Of a stretch of DNA of 64,000 nucleotides, positions 11,601-22,129 are shown piece after piece (position 1 is the stretch's first letter; each line of letters begins with the position of its first letter). Below the pieces are notes generated by a model that did not search any database, was not told the origin of the DNA, and saw only the letters and a list, made by a program, of their open reading frames with translations. The translations under genes and the position numbers were made by a program. Source of the DNA: Channallabes apus (lineage: Eukaryota > Chordata > Actinopteri > Siluriformes > Clariidae); NCBI GenBank assembly GCA_030522415.1, contig CM060105.1:12008206-12072205 (forward strand), in the 5' to 3' direction.

Positions 11601-13269
11601 AAGTAAAGTGACTAAATAATTATTACTAAAGTATTTTTCTATTCCTAGCACAGAGGTTAACTAGATAATGAAGATCTCAGAATTATTAGAAATATGGAAA
11701 CAGGCCTGATTCCAACAAATGTAGTCACTAGATAAGCTTTGCTTAAATATGCACCATGGGAATGTAATTTGTCAAGTAATAATGAACTGAACTAGTAAAT
11801 GCATTAGATAATGGTGAATAAATATTCTTCAATAATTCAGATGATAAATCTTCAATAATTCATATACTATAGTGACAGAATTAATCCACTGTTAATCCAC
11901 ATTGCACCAGGTACCTATTTTCAACAGCTGATGTGATTTGCTGATCTTCATAGAGTAAAAATTAGATTTTTTTTACCCATTTCTCTCTTTTTTTTTTTCA
12001 ATAAGACACCACACACTCTTCACAATAAATAACACACAGGAACATTTAAACATACACTCACACATTCAACCAAAACATGCCTACGGAGCCAGATGAACAT
12101 AAATAACCAAATAAAAGAACAAACTAAAGCCCACTAGACATCGTTAATGCTCGACCCAGTTTCCCAGAGCTAACAGCTTCTTATTAGGTTTGCTAATGAG
12201 CCACCCCGGCACAGGTGACATTTAGTGCCTCCTGGGAAACTGGGTCTTCCAACACAAAACTACAAAACGTGATCCTGAACACAGTGCCCTCTAGTGGCAG
12301 TCCCTTACAGCCCAATTGTTTCTATGTGACGGTGAACGGGATGCCCGGTGACCTCTATGTGACGGTGAATGGGATGCCCGGTGACCTCTATGCATCACAA
12401 TACACAGTTTCACTAAATGGAAAATGTTCTCCTATCAATCCAAACCTTACAATTTTCTCACACTTTTCAATAGAACCATCCACAAAATGCAGATTTCATA
12501 CCTTAAAGTTGTTTGTATTTCCTTGTCCGTTTCAGAGTCCTCAGAGCTCGAAGAAAGGATGGGCTTTGCTCTGGACTTACCAGGTGGAGGCTTTGGTACG
12601 TCTCGAACTTCTGGCAAAGGAGAACTGCTACTCCTTTCTGGAGTTTGATTTCCAAGACTTTCTGTAATATTGCACATGCAGTGTATAATTACTCCATGTT
12701 TAAACAAAACATAGCAAAGTAAAAAAACAACAAAAAAAAACATACTGAGCATATATCAAAAAGTCAAACCTTTGGAAACATCAACAGTTACACATTTTAT
12801 TATGAAACATTTGATTATAGAAAAATATTATATCTCAAATTTCCTAATGATGTTCCTCTCTTAAGAGGTCGCTGTCATATACATAATCATTTTTGTGTTT
12901 TTGCTTAGCCTGGTGCTTCTTATGAACCTCTTCATTGCTATTCTCAACAGCTGTGGTTAGATTATACTCTTCACACTCTTCCATATTGACTGAAAAGTAA
13001 GAAGGAAACAATTTCAAGGTCTTCTTCATTGCTTTTACTTAAATTAATGTACATAAAATTCACTTACCAGATGAATGTTTTATCTTTATAAGCTTAAATT
13101 TTCTCCATTTTTGGACATCGGGCTCGGCGCACTTCTTGTGTAAAACACTAGCATTGGTGACCGCTGGCCAAAACACATTTTTGTCGTTAATCCAGTTTAG
13201 TCGAACAACACCCTCTTCTTCGCGGGAATTCTCCATCCAGACAGCCCGTGCCCATTTCATTCTCTCCAT
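8610..13269 (-). CDS. DUF4806-like multi-exon transposon gene
   Basis: Minus-strand exons can be followed by GT-AG signals. The likely first coding exon is about 13269-13067 (MERMKWARAVWM, VVRLNWINDKN.FWP). Acidic/lysine-rich and serine-rich linkers follow near 12995-12844, 12685-12590 and 12570-12505. Then come 11037-10973 (TIGGITPKDMVKNLTSR), 8943-8846 (FLTNSLMCQLNMKGSRG) and 8716-8610 (ALSSIANRLRNAPKRK, stop). The last three exons join in frame. The N-terminal WIN..VFWP block and the C-terminal IGG...LTN...N.KG...KTAL block are the pattern I know from the DUF4806 family, whose function is undefined. One linker exon runs into a stop near 12845 without an evident donor, so the gene may be damaged. 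It follows the transposase on the same strand inside one element. An accessory DNA-binding role is inference. Confidence 0.62.
9240..10280. mobile_element. Two decayed hAT-type MITEs in tandem
   Basis: TAGGGCTGAAACGATTATTC at about 9249 and GAGCTGCAACTATCGATTC at about 9771 are hAT-like ends (GGCTGCAAC...CGATTA). The second unit closes near 10275 with CAATCGATTTTTTTGCACAC. No coding capacity is seen. The insertions lie in an intron of the DUF4806-like gene. Confidence 0.55.
11131..11559. mobile_element. Tc1/mariner-type MITE
   Basis: Terminal inverted repeats CTACCGTTCAAAAGTTTTAG and its complement lie at both ends, with TA on each side. The middle keeps short traces of Tc1 transposase sequence (GGTTTTGGTCTCGTCCTCC). 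It is non-autonomous. Confidence 0.85.
12321..12386 (+). repeat. 33-bp tandem duplication (two copies)
   Basis: Two adjacent 33-bp units (TCTATGTGACGGTGAA...) differ at a single base. A few bases of a third unit follow. They lie in intronic sequence of the minus-strand DUF4806-like gene. Confidence 0.9.
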
Positions 13270-13442
13270 GCTATAGACAGAAATAAATGTATAGTAAAAT
13301 TTTAATAAGTTTCCTATTGGTGATGGTTCAAACAAACAAAGCTCACTTGCTGAACCTGGTTAGAAAACATTAAGACATTTTCTACTTCTAAATTCTTGCC
13401 TAGTAAAAATTTGGACAAAAAGGAATATCAGCAGTTACCGTT

Positions 13443-15331
13443 TCAATAGTGTTCATCACCATGTAACAGAAGCAGCAACACATGTCCATTCCGATACGGA
13501 AGACAGACCACCTTTCGCGTCAATTGTGCTATGCAAAAATATTTTCTTTTTCTTCTTATGTTTTCATGAAGGTAAACAATGTTGAACATACTCGATCTGC
13601 AAGGATGGCTGAAAAAATCCTCAGTATCTTCTTGTCTTACTATGTCACAAACATAGCATCCATCATCTCTTTTTTCTTGGATTAAAGCAAAGTCACCACT
13701 CTCAGTTAAGAAACAGCTGTTTCTTTTCCTTGTTGAGATGAACCTGTAGTGTGTATTTTGCTGATGGCACAAGGCACCCACTTCTTCAGCCTCAGCTAGC
13801 CTTTTTGCCACCTGTGCTATTGGGTTTTGGGAATTCTTAACCAATTTCTTAATACTCTGCAAATGGTTTTCGAATGGAAACCCGCATATATGATTCATTG
13901 AGCAGCTGTGATTTTCTACATCATCAGCTAAATGGATTAATGTACATTGTAGACAATGAAGCTTTCTCCATAAAATTCTCTGCTACTCTTCACAAAGTAA
14001 TTTAGAAGTTCATCTGCATACCTCAAGAAATGATTACGCTTTGTACTGTTTTCGTTCAAAAGGATTGACATAGCCACAGTTAGTGTTAGGAAGTGCTTGT
14101 AGGTGTTTTATGGAAGTACATTCCTCAGAACAACAGGAGCAGTATACAAGAGAAATTGCCGGAATTCAGTGGCGTTCCATCTGTCCAGGTCATCCAATGA
14201 TTGTGGCTGCCTGGAAAACTCAAAAGGCAGCTTTTGTGATGAATCCTTCAAATTCTTAGATATAATGTCAAGTTGCTGTTTGGACAACTTACAAGATCTA
14301 GGCCCATTTTTCCAAAACAACAGAATTCTTCTGACCACTCCAAGGCAAACCAAGTGCATGTAATCCAAAGGAAATCCTTTTATGCAAAGTATATCAGCAT
14401 CAATCAGTGGCGATTTTGCAATCTGATGTGTTTCTCCATATGCCACCTGGCTAAAAGCTTCATCTGTTCTTTTTGGCAATCGTTGTGGAGTGTACAAAAT
14501 GATTATTTTGTTCCAAGAGCCTTTCACTACACATCTTTCACATGAATGATAACCTGTATGTCCTTTGATGCACTTCAAAAATGACATTGCAGGTGTATCA
14601 CAAATAAAGCATTTGACTGACACAGTCAAAACTTTGTCCATCACTCTCATTCCAGACAAATTTAATCTGGAGTATTCTTCTAAAAAATCTTCAAGGAAAT
14701 CACCGAAACCATTTGCTTTTGATTTCCCTAAAAACATTGCTATCAAAAAAGGTCGAAAAGTACTGAAAGTCACCAGTATTGGCCAAAACTGATCACTTGT
14801 TGACTTGAAGAGAGGTACACCATCAATATTGACATGCAGCTCAATTGAATTATGGTCTTGGAGGTATGCAGGGTTATTTGCTATTATTTTCTCTATGTAA
14901 AACTCTAGGCCAAAATAGGAGTAATATCCTCCACACTTCTCCTGCACAGTAACAGTCCGTGGTGTTGACAGAAATGTGCGTGGGTCCTTTGGAAGTTGAT
15001 GACCTGCTCTTCGAAGTAGTGTTAACATTTCACCAATGGCAGATCTGGATAATTTATTTTTGCATGCCCATATTCTCAACTCCTTACTAAAGTCAAATGT
15101 TTCATGTGGATTGTTGTGTCTATTCTCTTCTAATTCAGAATCCTCTGATGACAAATACACACTTTCTGCCTCAAAATCCCTGTCTGATAGAGACTCAGAG
15201 GGTCCCTCAGAATGCACCTGCGATCCACTGGGCACTCTGTGTACTGTGTGGAAGTTACTATCACTTTCTGAACTTTCTGCTAATGCCTGCACTTCTGCAC
15301 GACGGCGCTTCCAAGTCCTATTGTAATCCAT
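13443..15331 (-). pseudogene. Tnp2-like (CACTA/EnSpm-type) transposase, interrupted
   Basis: An open frame of 407 codons (15331-14108) starts with MDYNRTWKRRRAEVQ, passes a serine/glutamate-rich stretch (residues about 20-70), and enters a Tnp2-like core. The core shows LHVNIDGVPLFKSTSDQFWP, VKCFICDTPA, HTGYHSCERC and FPLDYMHLVCLGVVRRIL, followed by WNATEFRQFLLYTAPVVL. D residues in NIDG and ICDT are candidates for catalytic acids. A stop near 14105 interrupts it. The same frame continues (HFLTLTVAMSILL, FLRYADELLNYFV) to about 13920, where a frameshift leads into 13898-13443 (MNHICGFPFENHLQ). Such proteins cut and paste CACTA-type elements. It lies upstream of and parallel to the DUF4806-like gene. 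One stop and one frameshift make it non-functional as read, but decay is slight. Confidence 0.75.
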
Positions 15332-16873
15332 CTTTCATGACACTGTGAAATGTTTATTTAAATTGGTCTGAAAAATTTAACATTATGCCAGTCACTTGCC
15401 TAATTTAGAATAAGAAATTTTAGCTGAAATTTTTAATTAGAAATTCTATTAAAACAGTCTTTAAAATGACCAAAACCTGAATTACTCACATGAGAAAAGC
15501 TCGCCAAGTCACACAGACAGTGATAGAGAAAGCTTGTCCTGAATAGTCGGCCACTTAAACAGAGGGAAAACACACGTTATTCAGCTTTCAAGGCTGCAGT
15601 CGATATAACTCTCATGATCGCTGCATTATAACAATTATTTAAAAAAGAATCATTTTATGACTATAAGACTGTTAAATATGTAGACCAAAGATTTACTCAC
15701 ATGGGAAAACCTGGATAATCGCTCAGGAGTCGAGTAACAGCAGACAGGAGAAACCAGCACAAAAGACTACTTTCAGGGATGCAGTTAGCATACGTTAAAA
15801 AGAAAAAAAATATATATAGACCCGCTTAAAAATCGGGTGACGTCAAACGTTTGCGACGTTTTCTCGCTTAAAATGATTTTTAACCCTTCAAAATACTAGA
15901 TATTGTCCGTCAATAGATCACAAAAATCAACCATATACATAGAAGACAGCAAATATTAATATTTAAATAAAATATTATAGCTTTAGACCTCTGAACTTGG
16001 TGGGCAGCAGGATCTATAAGTTTCGCGCGCAGAAATGGATCGGCCCCGCCCTCACCAGGCTCCTGCTTTTTAATGCTTACCATTTGCCAGCTTGAGATGT
16101 CAATCCAAAAAAACTGTTAAACAGTGATTAGAAAATATATATCAAATTAAAATAATTGAACTAAATGAATGTTTAATATGTAGACTATTGTATTATATAT
16201 GTATGATATTGTTTATACTAACATAAAAAACTAAGAAATTCTAGAAATGTATTGTACAAAAATTATACAATGATACTTTAAATATTAATTCATTCAAGAA
16301 GGAATGCACGTTTAGATCACAACAGAAAAGGCAGAGAAGTTTACATCTCTTTACATTTACATAGAGCTTTACAATTGGTCCCCTTCAGAATCACACATCA
16401 TCTTGAATATACTGCAAAATAATGAAAATTTGAGAAACAATTCAGACACATATTTGTACACCGATTAGCATCTTGAAATGGATTTTCTTAATTTCATACC
16501 ATTTTCTGGTATAAAAATGTGATTTTGGCATGCCCCTCGCAGCTCTGTGAATGTACTATGAGTGCAATAATTTATTAAATTACACTAAAACTATATAAAT
16601 ATATTAACATTTAATACTGTCCCTGACATAACTGTAAACGCTCTCATGATAGCATAACTGGTCCTTTAAAGAACCAGCCAACATCATAAGTCACTGCCAG
16701 TATTCTGTCTTTCTTCAGTGAAGGTTGACACAACTCTTCCCATATCACTTCTTGCCTAATTTGCTAATTTTCCTCATATTGTGTTTGTAGTAGTATTGTC
16801 AAGCTTAACCAATTTCCATTGCCATAAGGAAATATAAAAAAAAATCTTAATTTTACCTATATTGCATGACTTT
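15332..16873. other. Transposon 5' region, no gene seen
   Basis: This sequence lies upstream of the minus-strand transposase. Possible GT-AG splice signals and a GTGACGTCA CRE-like site (about 15837-15845) suggest a promoter/5' UTR exon region, but no exon can be proved. The rest is AT-rich. Confidence 0.4.
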
Positions 16874-16990
16874 GGATTGTGTGAGGAGAGAGCACCCGAA
16901 GAAAATCCACACAAACATAGGGAGAGCATGCAAACTCCACACAGAAAGGCCTCATGGCCAACCCAGGATCTTCACACTGCAGGGCATTAT
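16874..16990. mobile_element. Fragment of an interspersed fish repeat
   Basis: The stretch with GAGAGCATGCAAACTCCACA and CAGAAAGGCC is a block common to a widespread teleost SINE/LINE-tail family. Only about 115 bp remain, with no ends. Confidence 0.5.
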
Positions 16991-17162
16991 GCAATAAAAA
17001 TACTCTAGTTTTAATTTGTCCCTGACAGCGTATATTTAACAATTTGCTCATATTTTGACATCCTAAGGGTAACTTAATTAAATGAATGAAGTAAAATGGT
17101 CACTTTATAGTAGGGGTGGGTATTGGCAAGGAACTCATGATATGATAGTATCACGATACATG

Positions 17163-17577
17163 AAAAAGAATACCTAGCTACCTTTCGTCAAACTCGATTT
17201 TGACAGTTTTATTACCCCTTAAGTGCTTTTTTGACCTTTAGATGACTTTTAGGAGTTTTTATAGCCGGGAGGTTTCGTGATAAAAAGGGAGGGGTTTATG
17301 CGTTAGACATTAATTCATTTATATACGTATTTATTTATATACGTATTTATTTTATTTATTAATTCATTTTATATACGTATTTATTTATATACGTATTTAT
17401 TTCATTTATTAATTCATTTATATACGTATTTATTTCATTTATTTATTTATATACGTATTTATTTCATTTATTGTAAGAATTAACACAGTGTGTTTTTATT
17501 TGAAAAATATGCTTGGTGAGGGGATTCATTTCAAGGTGTTTGTGCGTAACTATTAAGGCAGGGAGAATGTATTTATT
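17163..17577 (+). repeat. Left terminal inverted repeat with minisatellite
   Basis: The first 150 bp are unique sequence, followed by repeated ATATACGTATTTATTT units (about 17315-17470) and a third block ending near GAGAATGTATTTATT. It pairs with 20411-20797. Confidence 0.92.
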
Positions 17578-17679
17578 ACCAAGGGGGCAAACAGTTAAAC
17601 ATTTATTCACTTTGGTAAAATCATTTTTAATGATTGAGGACTAGCGAAGTTTTTAAGTTACTTTTAAAGAGAAGAAGCA

Positions 17680-18000
17680 TAAATGTTACCAGAGGGCGAG
17701 AGCCCCGAGTCGTTGAAGAAGAAGTAGAATGGTCTCGATGATACGACTAAAAAACGTTGTTGCGGGACAAAATAAATTACAAGAGACATAAGCGAGGTCC
17801 GGGCGCGCGTATGAGTTTGTCCAATGTCAAGAGCGTGTAGCGCTTGAGTAGCAAAGTCTTCTCTGGAGCGGGAGGCGCGCTGAGTTTGAGTTTGTGAAAG
17901 GGGAATCGAATGGGGTTCCTCCCGGGCCTTGTGATTGGCCGGATCTGCGCGTGACGAAACCCCGCCTCCGCCTTTTCAGCTTAGTCATAAAATGTGTTTA
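17680..18000 (+). promoter_or_regulatory. GC/CpG-rich promoter-like region
   Basis: A locally CpG-rich stretch (GGTCCGGGCGCGCG, GGGAGGCGCGC, CCCGGGCC) contains a GATTGGCC inverted CCAAT box near 17934. It stands out from AT-rich surroundings. A second such patch at about 18736-18830 contains CTTCCGG, an ETS-type site, followed by possible splice donors GCG|GTAAGC and AG|GTGAGT. It looks like a host-type promoter with a first exon, carried inside the inverted-repeat element. Confidence 0.4.
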
Positions 18001-18502
18001 TTTTTTTTTGAGTGCTCATCTAAATCTGTTGTTTTATCCACATTATTTTTTTTTTTAGGTAGGACTGTGCTTATTTTGTCTTTTTAAAAAGTTCCCTAAG
18101 ACTAAAGCTGGGGTGACCGTGTGTGTAGTGATTAGTAATAATGTAATGGAAGAAAACAAAAAAAGCTGCTCCGTGACTCATCAGTTCACTGTGTGCCATG
18201 ATCATTTTGTTAGGAATTACATGCTGAACTGATCCAACAGATCGGTTAAAAGTCTAGCCGGTTTTACATATGCTTATATATACGAGGACCATGTGTTAAA
18301 AACCTGGTCCTTTACTTTTCTTGAAAAGAAAAAAAAATCTGTTTTTCTGGTTGTCATAGCAGGCCTTGTAATGGCGCAGGGGTGTTAGTTAACATCTATT
18401 ATCAGATTAGGATGTAATAAACGTTTGACCAGATATTTTTCCATGGGGAGATGGGGCTAATGTTTAATAGCTTTGTTTAGAAAATGTTTACGCCAGGTGA
18501 GT

Positions 18503-18524
18503 GTGTGTGTGTGTGTGTGTGCAT
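18503..18524 (+). repeat. (GT)n microsatellite
   Basis: A short pure GT run lies within the interior of the 17163-20797 element. Confidence 0.9.
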
Positions 18525-19280
18525 ATGTGTTTACATCCATGCATGTGTAGCAGATACTATATTTACATATATTTTAACTCAAAATCTGTCTTTTTTGGTT
18601 ATTATTTCTTTCATATTTTTGATATTTTATACTTTGGAAATCATTATTTTATTGCTAATTTATTTTTATTTATTGTTTTGCACTAGTGTTAAAATATTCG
18701 GTTATGCTTGTGACTGCTAAAAAAAAAAAAAAATGGGACACGGCCCCTTTTAGAGTTCCCGCTTCTTCCGGTTTCGGCTGGTCTCCTTCAGTGCGCGCGC
18801 GGTAAGCGTAGCTGAAGAGAGGTGAGTTCTGACGGAGCTCTAGCTTAAAAATAAATAAAATGTTTAGTTAAAGTTGGTTTATTGCGAGTAAGATGTATGT
18901 TTGGTGATAAAAAAATGCAGTTTATTTGTAAGGAAGCACAAATAGAGGTTGTTTAACGCATGTTTTCTTTGGAAGTGACACTATGTATGCATGTTTGAAC
19001 TCCATGGCTAAAATTATCTGTTTTGACTCACAAACACAGAGTTATAAGCAAACATTAAGTTTTTTATTCATTTGGTTTTTAATTCATTCATAATAATAAA
19101 AGTGGCTTGTGGAATATTTGTTGTCCGGCCTCATTAAATTCACAACACAGCACAGAGTTTGGGACAAACCGGTTACACATGGGGGTTGTATTATTATAAC
19201 AAGAGGATGGATTTAAAACAAAAAACAATGCACAATGAGTTGTTAAACTCCTGTGCCTTTACTTTTGAACGTTCGGATAA

Positions 19281-19676
19281 TTAATTGTGAATATTAAATC
19301 TTTATATGCATTGCAATTTTGACTACACAGTCTTTTTTTTTCATAAACATTTCTTCATGTTTCCACGGTCACTAGTGCATTTAAGTTCTGTCAGGGGTCA
19401 TAGAGTTAATAGAAGATAAGGGTTTAGGAGCATTTACGACGGGTGACTGTCCTTGTGCCAGATGTACTAAAAGCTCGGACAGGCAACTATCAGTTCAAAG
19501 GAGATGCTAAACTTTTCTCAAAAATCTAAGGTAAAAGTCAACATTCTTTAGGGTTTTGTCTTGTTTTCCCTGCATCACTATGCCTTCACTTGTGAAAGTT
19601 CTGTTAGCTAAATGTGAATATTAAAGTTTATAGGCATTGCAATTTTGATTACACAGTCTTTTTTCATAAACTTTTA
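19281..19676 (+). repeat. ~70-bp direct repeat pair inside the inverted-repeat element
   Basis: About 70 bp at 19281-19350 recur at 19612-19676 (shared GTGAATATTAAA, GCATTGCAATTTTGA, TACACAGTCTTTTTT and CATAAAC). The sequence between and after them contains possible donors (AAG|GTAAAA, GG|GTAAGT). Intron-encoded small RNAs were considered, but boxes C/D or H/ACA could not be shown. Confidence 0.75.
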
Positions 19677-19937
19677 GCATCATACTGTATTTGAGGGAAT
19701 TGTTTACGATGTCTGTCGCTAAACCTTCATGCATGAAAGATCTTGTTAACGCTAGGGGTAAGTACGACGTCAGTTTAGAAACTTTTTTCAGAAAAAACTC
19801 TTAACACATCAGAGGCAACATTTGTCTTCCATTAAAATATTTCACCTATGAAAAGATTTCTTTATTTTAAGGTATATTATGTCTTTCCTGTCGGATGGAG
19901 TGAATGGGCCCTGCAGGTCAAAAAGAACATAATACAG

Positions 19938-20395
19938 GTCCTTCTCAAAAAAAATTAGCATATTGTGATAAAGTTCATTATTTTCTGTAATGTACTGATA
20001 AACATTAGACTTTCATATATTTTACATTCATTACACACAACTGAAGTAGTTCAACCCTTTTATTGTTTTAATATTGATGATTGTGGCATACAGCTCATGA
20101 AAACCCAAAATCTAAAAAAATTAGCATATTTCATCCGACCAATAAAAGAAAAGTGTTTTTAATACAAAAAAAAAAAAAAAGTCAACCTTCAAATAATTAT
20201 GTTCAGTTATGCACTCAATACTTGGTCGGGAATCCTTTGGCAGATTCTTGTGTCTTGTGTCAACTTTCTCTTCACAATATCCCACAGATTCTCTATGGGG
20301 TTCAGGTCAGGAGAGTTGGCCGGCCAATTGAGCACAGTAATACCATGGTCAGTGGACCAACACCAGCAGCTGACATGGTACCTGCTCAATTGGCC
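19938..20395 (-). pseudogene. Tc1-like transposon fragment with transposase C-terminus
   Basis: The terminal sequence CAGGTCCTTCTCAAAAAAAA and the TTAGCATATT motifs are typical of a widespread fish Tc1 family. On the minus strand 20389-20207 encodes the transposase C-terminal part with LNWPANSPDLNPIENLWDIV, which contains the last acidic residue of the DDE triad (the E of IENLW). The N-terminal two thirds are absent, so the fragment is inactive. It abuts the right inverted repeat of the enclosing element. Confidence 0.85.
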
Positions 20396-20410
20396 GTAAT
20401 AAATACATAG

Positions 20411-20797
20411 AATAAATGCATTCTCCCTTCCTTAATAGTTACGCACAAACACCTTGAAATGAATCCCCTCACCAAGCATATTTTTCAAATAAAAACACAC
20501 TGTGCTAATTCTTACAATAAATGAAATAAATACGTATATAAATGAATTAATAAATGAAATAAATACGTATATAAATAAATACGTATATAAAATGAATTAA
20601 TAAATAAAATAAATACGTATATAAATAAATACGTATATAAATGAATTAATGTCTAACGCATAAACCCCTCCCTTTTTATCACGAAACCTCCCGGCCATAA
20701 AAACTCCTAAAGGTCATCTAAAGGTCAAAAAAGCACTTAAGGGGTAATAAAACTGTCAAAATCGAGTTTGACGAAAGGTAGCTAGGTATTCTTTTTT
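20411..20797 (-). repeat. Right terminal inverted repeat with minisatellite
   Basis: This is the inverted counterpart of 17163-17577, with the same three blocks. The ATACGTAT minisatellite has a different number of units, so the whole repeat is about 28 bp shorter. Confidence 0.92.
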
Positions 20798-21252
20798 ACA
20801 TGGGACACAATATTATATCACGATATATTACTGATACTACAGTTCACTGAAAATGTAAACACAGAACAATGCACGTTGCTCTGTACAACCTGAGTGGTTG
20901 AATTACATTATACAATCACAAAACAGTTAATTATTTATGACTTCTCAAATTTTCTGTTCTCTGATTTTCTTATCACAGATTTACAATTAGGACTGTATGT
21001 GCAATTGCAATGGTAAATGTTCTATAGTTATACCCAAATAAACAAGAATGTACTGTATATGCAATTCTGAGTCAATATAATATAAACACTGCTTTATTCC
21101 ATCAGTGTGCACCAGGGCTTTGGACAATATAGTGAGATGTTTAATGTGAATGATTGTCACATTTATGTAAAAGCATACAAAATGTGCATTCATGTTTGAA
21201 CTGATACCACAAATTAGATCAAGCAACCATCAATAGGTGGTACTAAATAATT

Positions 21253-21470
21253 TTCCACGTGATATCCACGTGATATCCACGTGGAAATGGGTGAAGAATA
21301 ATGTAGATCTAAAACTCCATGTGGATTCCACATTAATTTAGAACAGGTTTTCCACGTGCCTAAAATCACGTGGAATCTACGTGGATATCAGGTGAAAATT
21401 GGTGGATCCACCACTTCACCAAATATCCACCAGAAATCCACGTGGATTACACGTGTTGTGCCCACTGGGT
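21253..21470. repeat. CACGTG-rich subterminal end of the CACTA-like element
   Basis: Within about 215 bp there are several CCACGTG/CACGTGG motifs, including a closely spaced set at 21256-21290 and others near 21353, 21366, 21439 and 21451. The region ends in GTGCCCACTGGGT. Clustered short motifs next to the termini are a family trait of CACTA elements, where they bind an accessory protein. Confidence 0.8.
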
Positions 21471-22129
21471 ACATACCACAAAACACAACATAACTACAAA
21501 ATTATACTACATAACTACAATCTAAATCAAACTACAAAGAAACACAGCCTGATTCCTTATAATGTGCAGGTCATTCATGTTCAATGTTTTTAATTTACTA
21601 AAACTTGTTTATGCCATAAATATCACATACATTCTAAACCACAAAAATTACAAACAGACAACCACTTAAATCAGACAAATTGAAATCTGTTAAGTGTTAT
21701 TGCATTAATTAGTTTTTATTAGACATAACGAGTCACACACCTTGAGTTTAGTCCCATGGTCTCTCACTTCGCATATATAAAGACCATGCATTACCAAGTG
21801 CAAGAAAAAACTAAATGAATAATACAGTATAACAATGAATGTGAAGGACAGCAAAGGAAGAACCTTTACTCTTAAGGTTTCCAAGGAAATTGCAGAAAGA
21901 ATGAAAACTGGTAAGTAAACGGAAGAACTGCAATAAATACAAGTTAATAATGATTTGTGTGATAGTTTTTAGTATTTCCTCAGATGCAAAGTTCCTCTCT
22001 GATGTCATTGTAACGAGATAAATGTTACACAGATATAAATATGAGTTCTGTAAGTAAATCCTGCGTTAATGTGAATGCGCTTCCTATTGGTTACGCCAGG
22101 GGCGCTGTTTCCCACTGTGTTCGAACAGT
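21471..22129. other. No gene seen
   Basis: AT-rich DNA between the CACTA-like element and the two-exon sequence at 22130. No coding exon or recognisable repeat was found. Confidence 0.5.

Larger units (their letters stand above)
17163..20797. mobile_element. Unclassified 3.6 kb element with ~400 bp terminal inverted repeats
   Basis: The left repeat 17163-17577 and right repeat 20411-20797 are inverted copies beginning AAAAAGAATACCTAGCTACC. The element is flanked by ACATG on both sides (17158-17162 and 20798-20802), a 5 bp target duplication. Both repeats contain an ATATACGTATTTATTT minisatellite that differs in length. No transposase is seen inside. The interior holds a CpG-rich promoter-like region, a small internal direct repeat and a Tc1 fragment. 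I do not recognise the superfamily. Confidence 0.8.
17112..20850. mobile_element. Short hAT-like remnant split by a later insertion
   Basis: GGGGTGGGTATTGGCAAGG and ATAGTATCACGATACATG on the left continue as GGGACACAATATTATATCAC on the right once the 17163-20797 insertion is removed. Together they read like a known style of hAT-type end in fish. It serves as the host site of the nested element. Confidence 0.55.
8168..21470 (-). mobile_element. CACTA-like (Tnp2-type) DNA transposon with nested insertions
   Basis: The ends are perfect inverted copies of ACCCAGTGGGCACAA (8168-8182 and 21456-21470), with further similar AATCCACGTGG-type sequence inside both. Both subterminal regions are rich in CACGTG. 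Flanking TA dinucleotides lie on both sides, but a longer target duplication is not clear. The element carries a Tnp2-like transposase and a DUF4806-like gene on the minus strand. It also holds secondary insertions: hAT remnants, a Tc1 MITE and a 3.6 kb inverted-repeat element. The left end is present in both duplication copies, so insertion predates the duplication. Assignment to the CACTA/EnSpm group rests on the transposase and subterminal repeats. The terminal bases are not the canonical CACTA. Confidence 0.7.

Noticed and set aside
14565..15348. Plus-strand frames opposite the transposase
   Set aside because: Shadows of the minus-strand Tnp2-like coding sequence.
19430..19500. Possible snoRNA in the inverted-repeat element
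   Set aside because: A small stem (CTGTCC/GGACAG) is present, but neither C/D boxes nor H/ACA boxes could be placed correctly.
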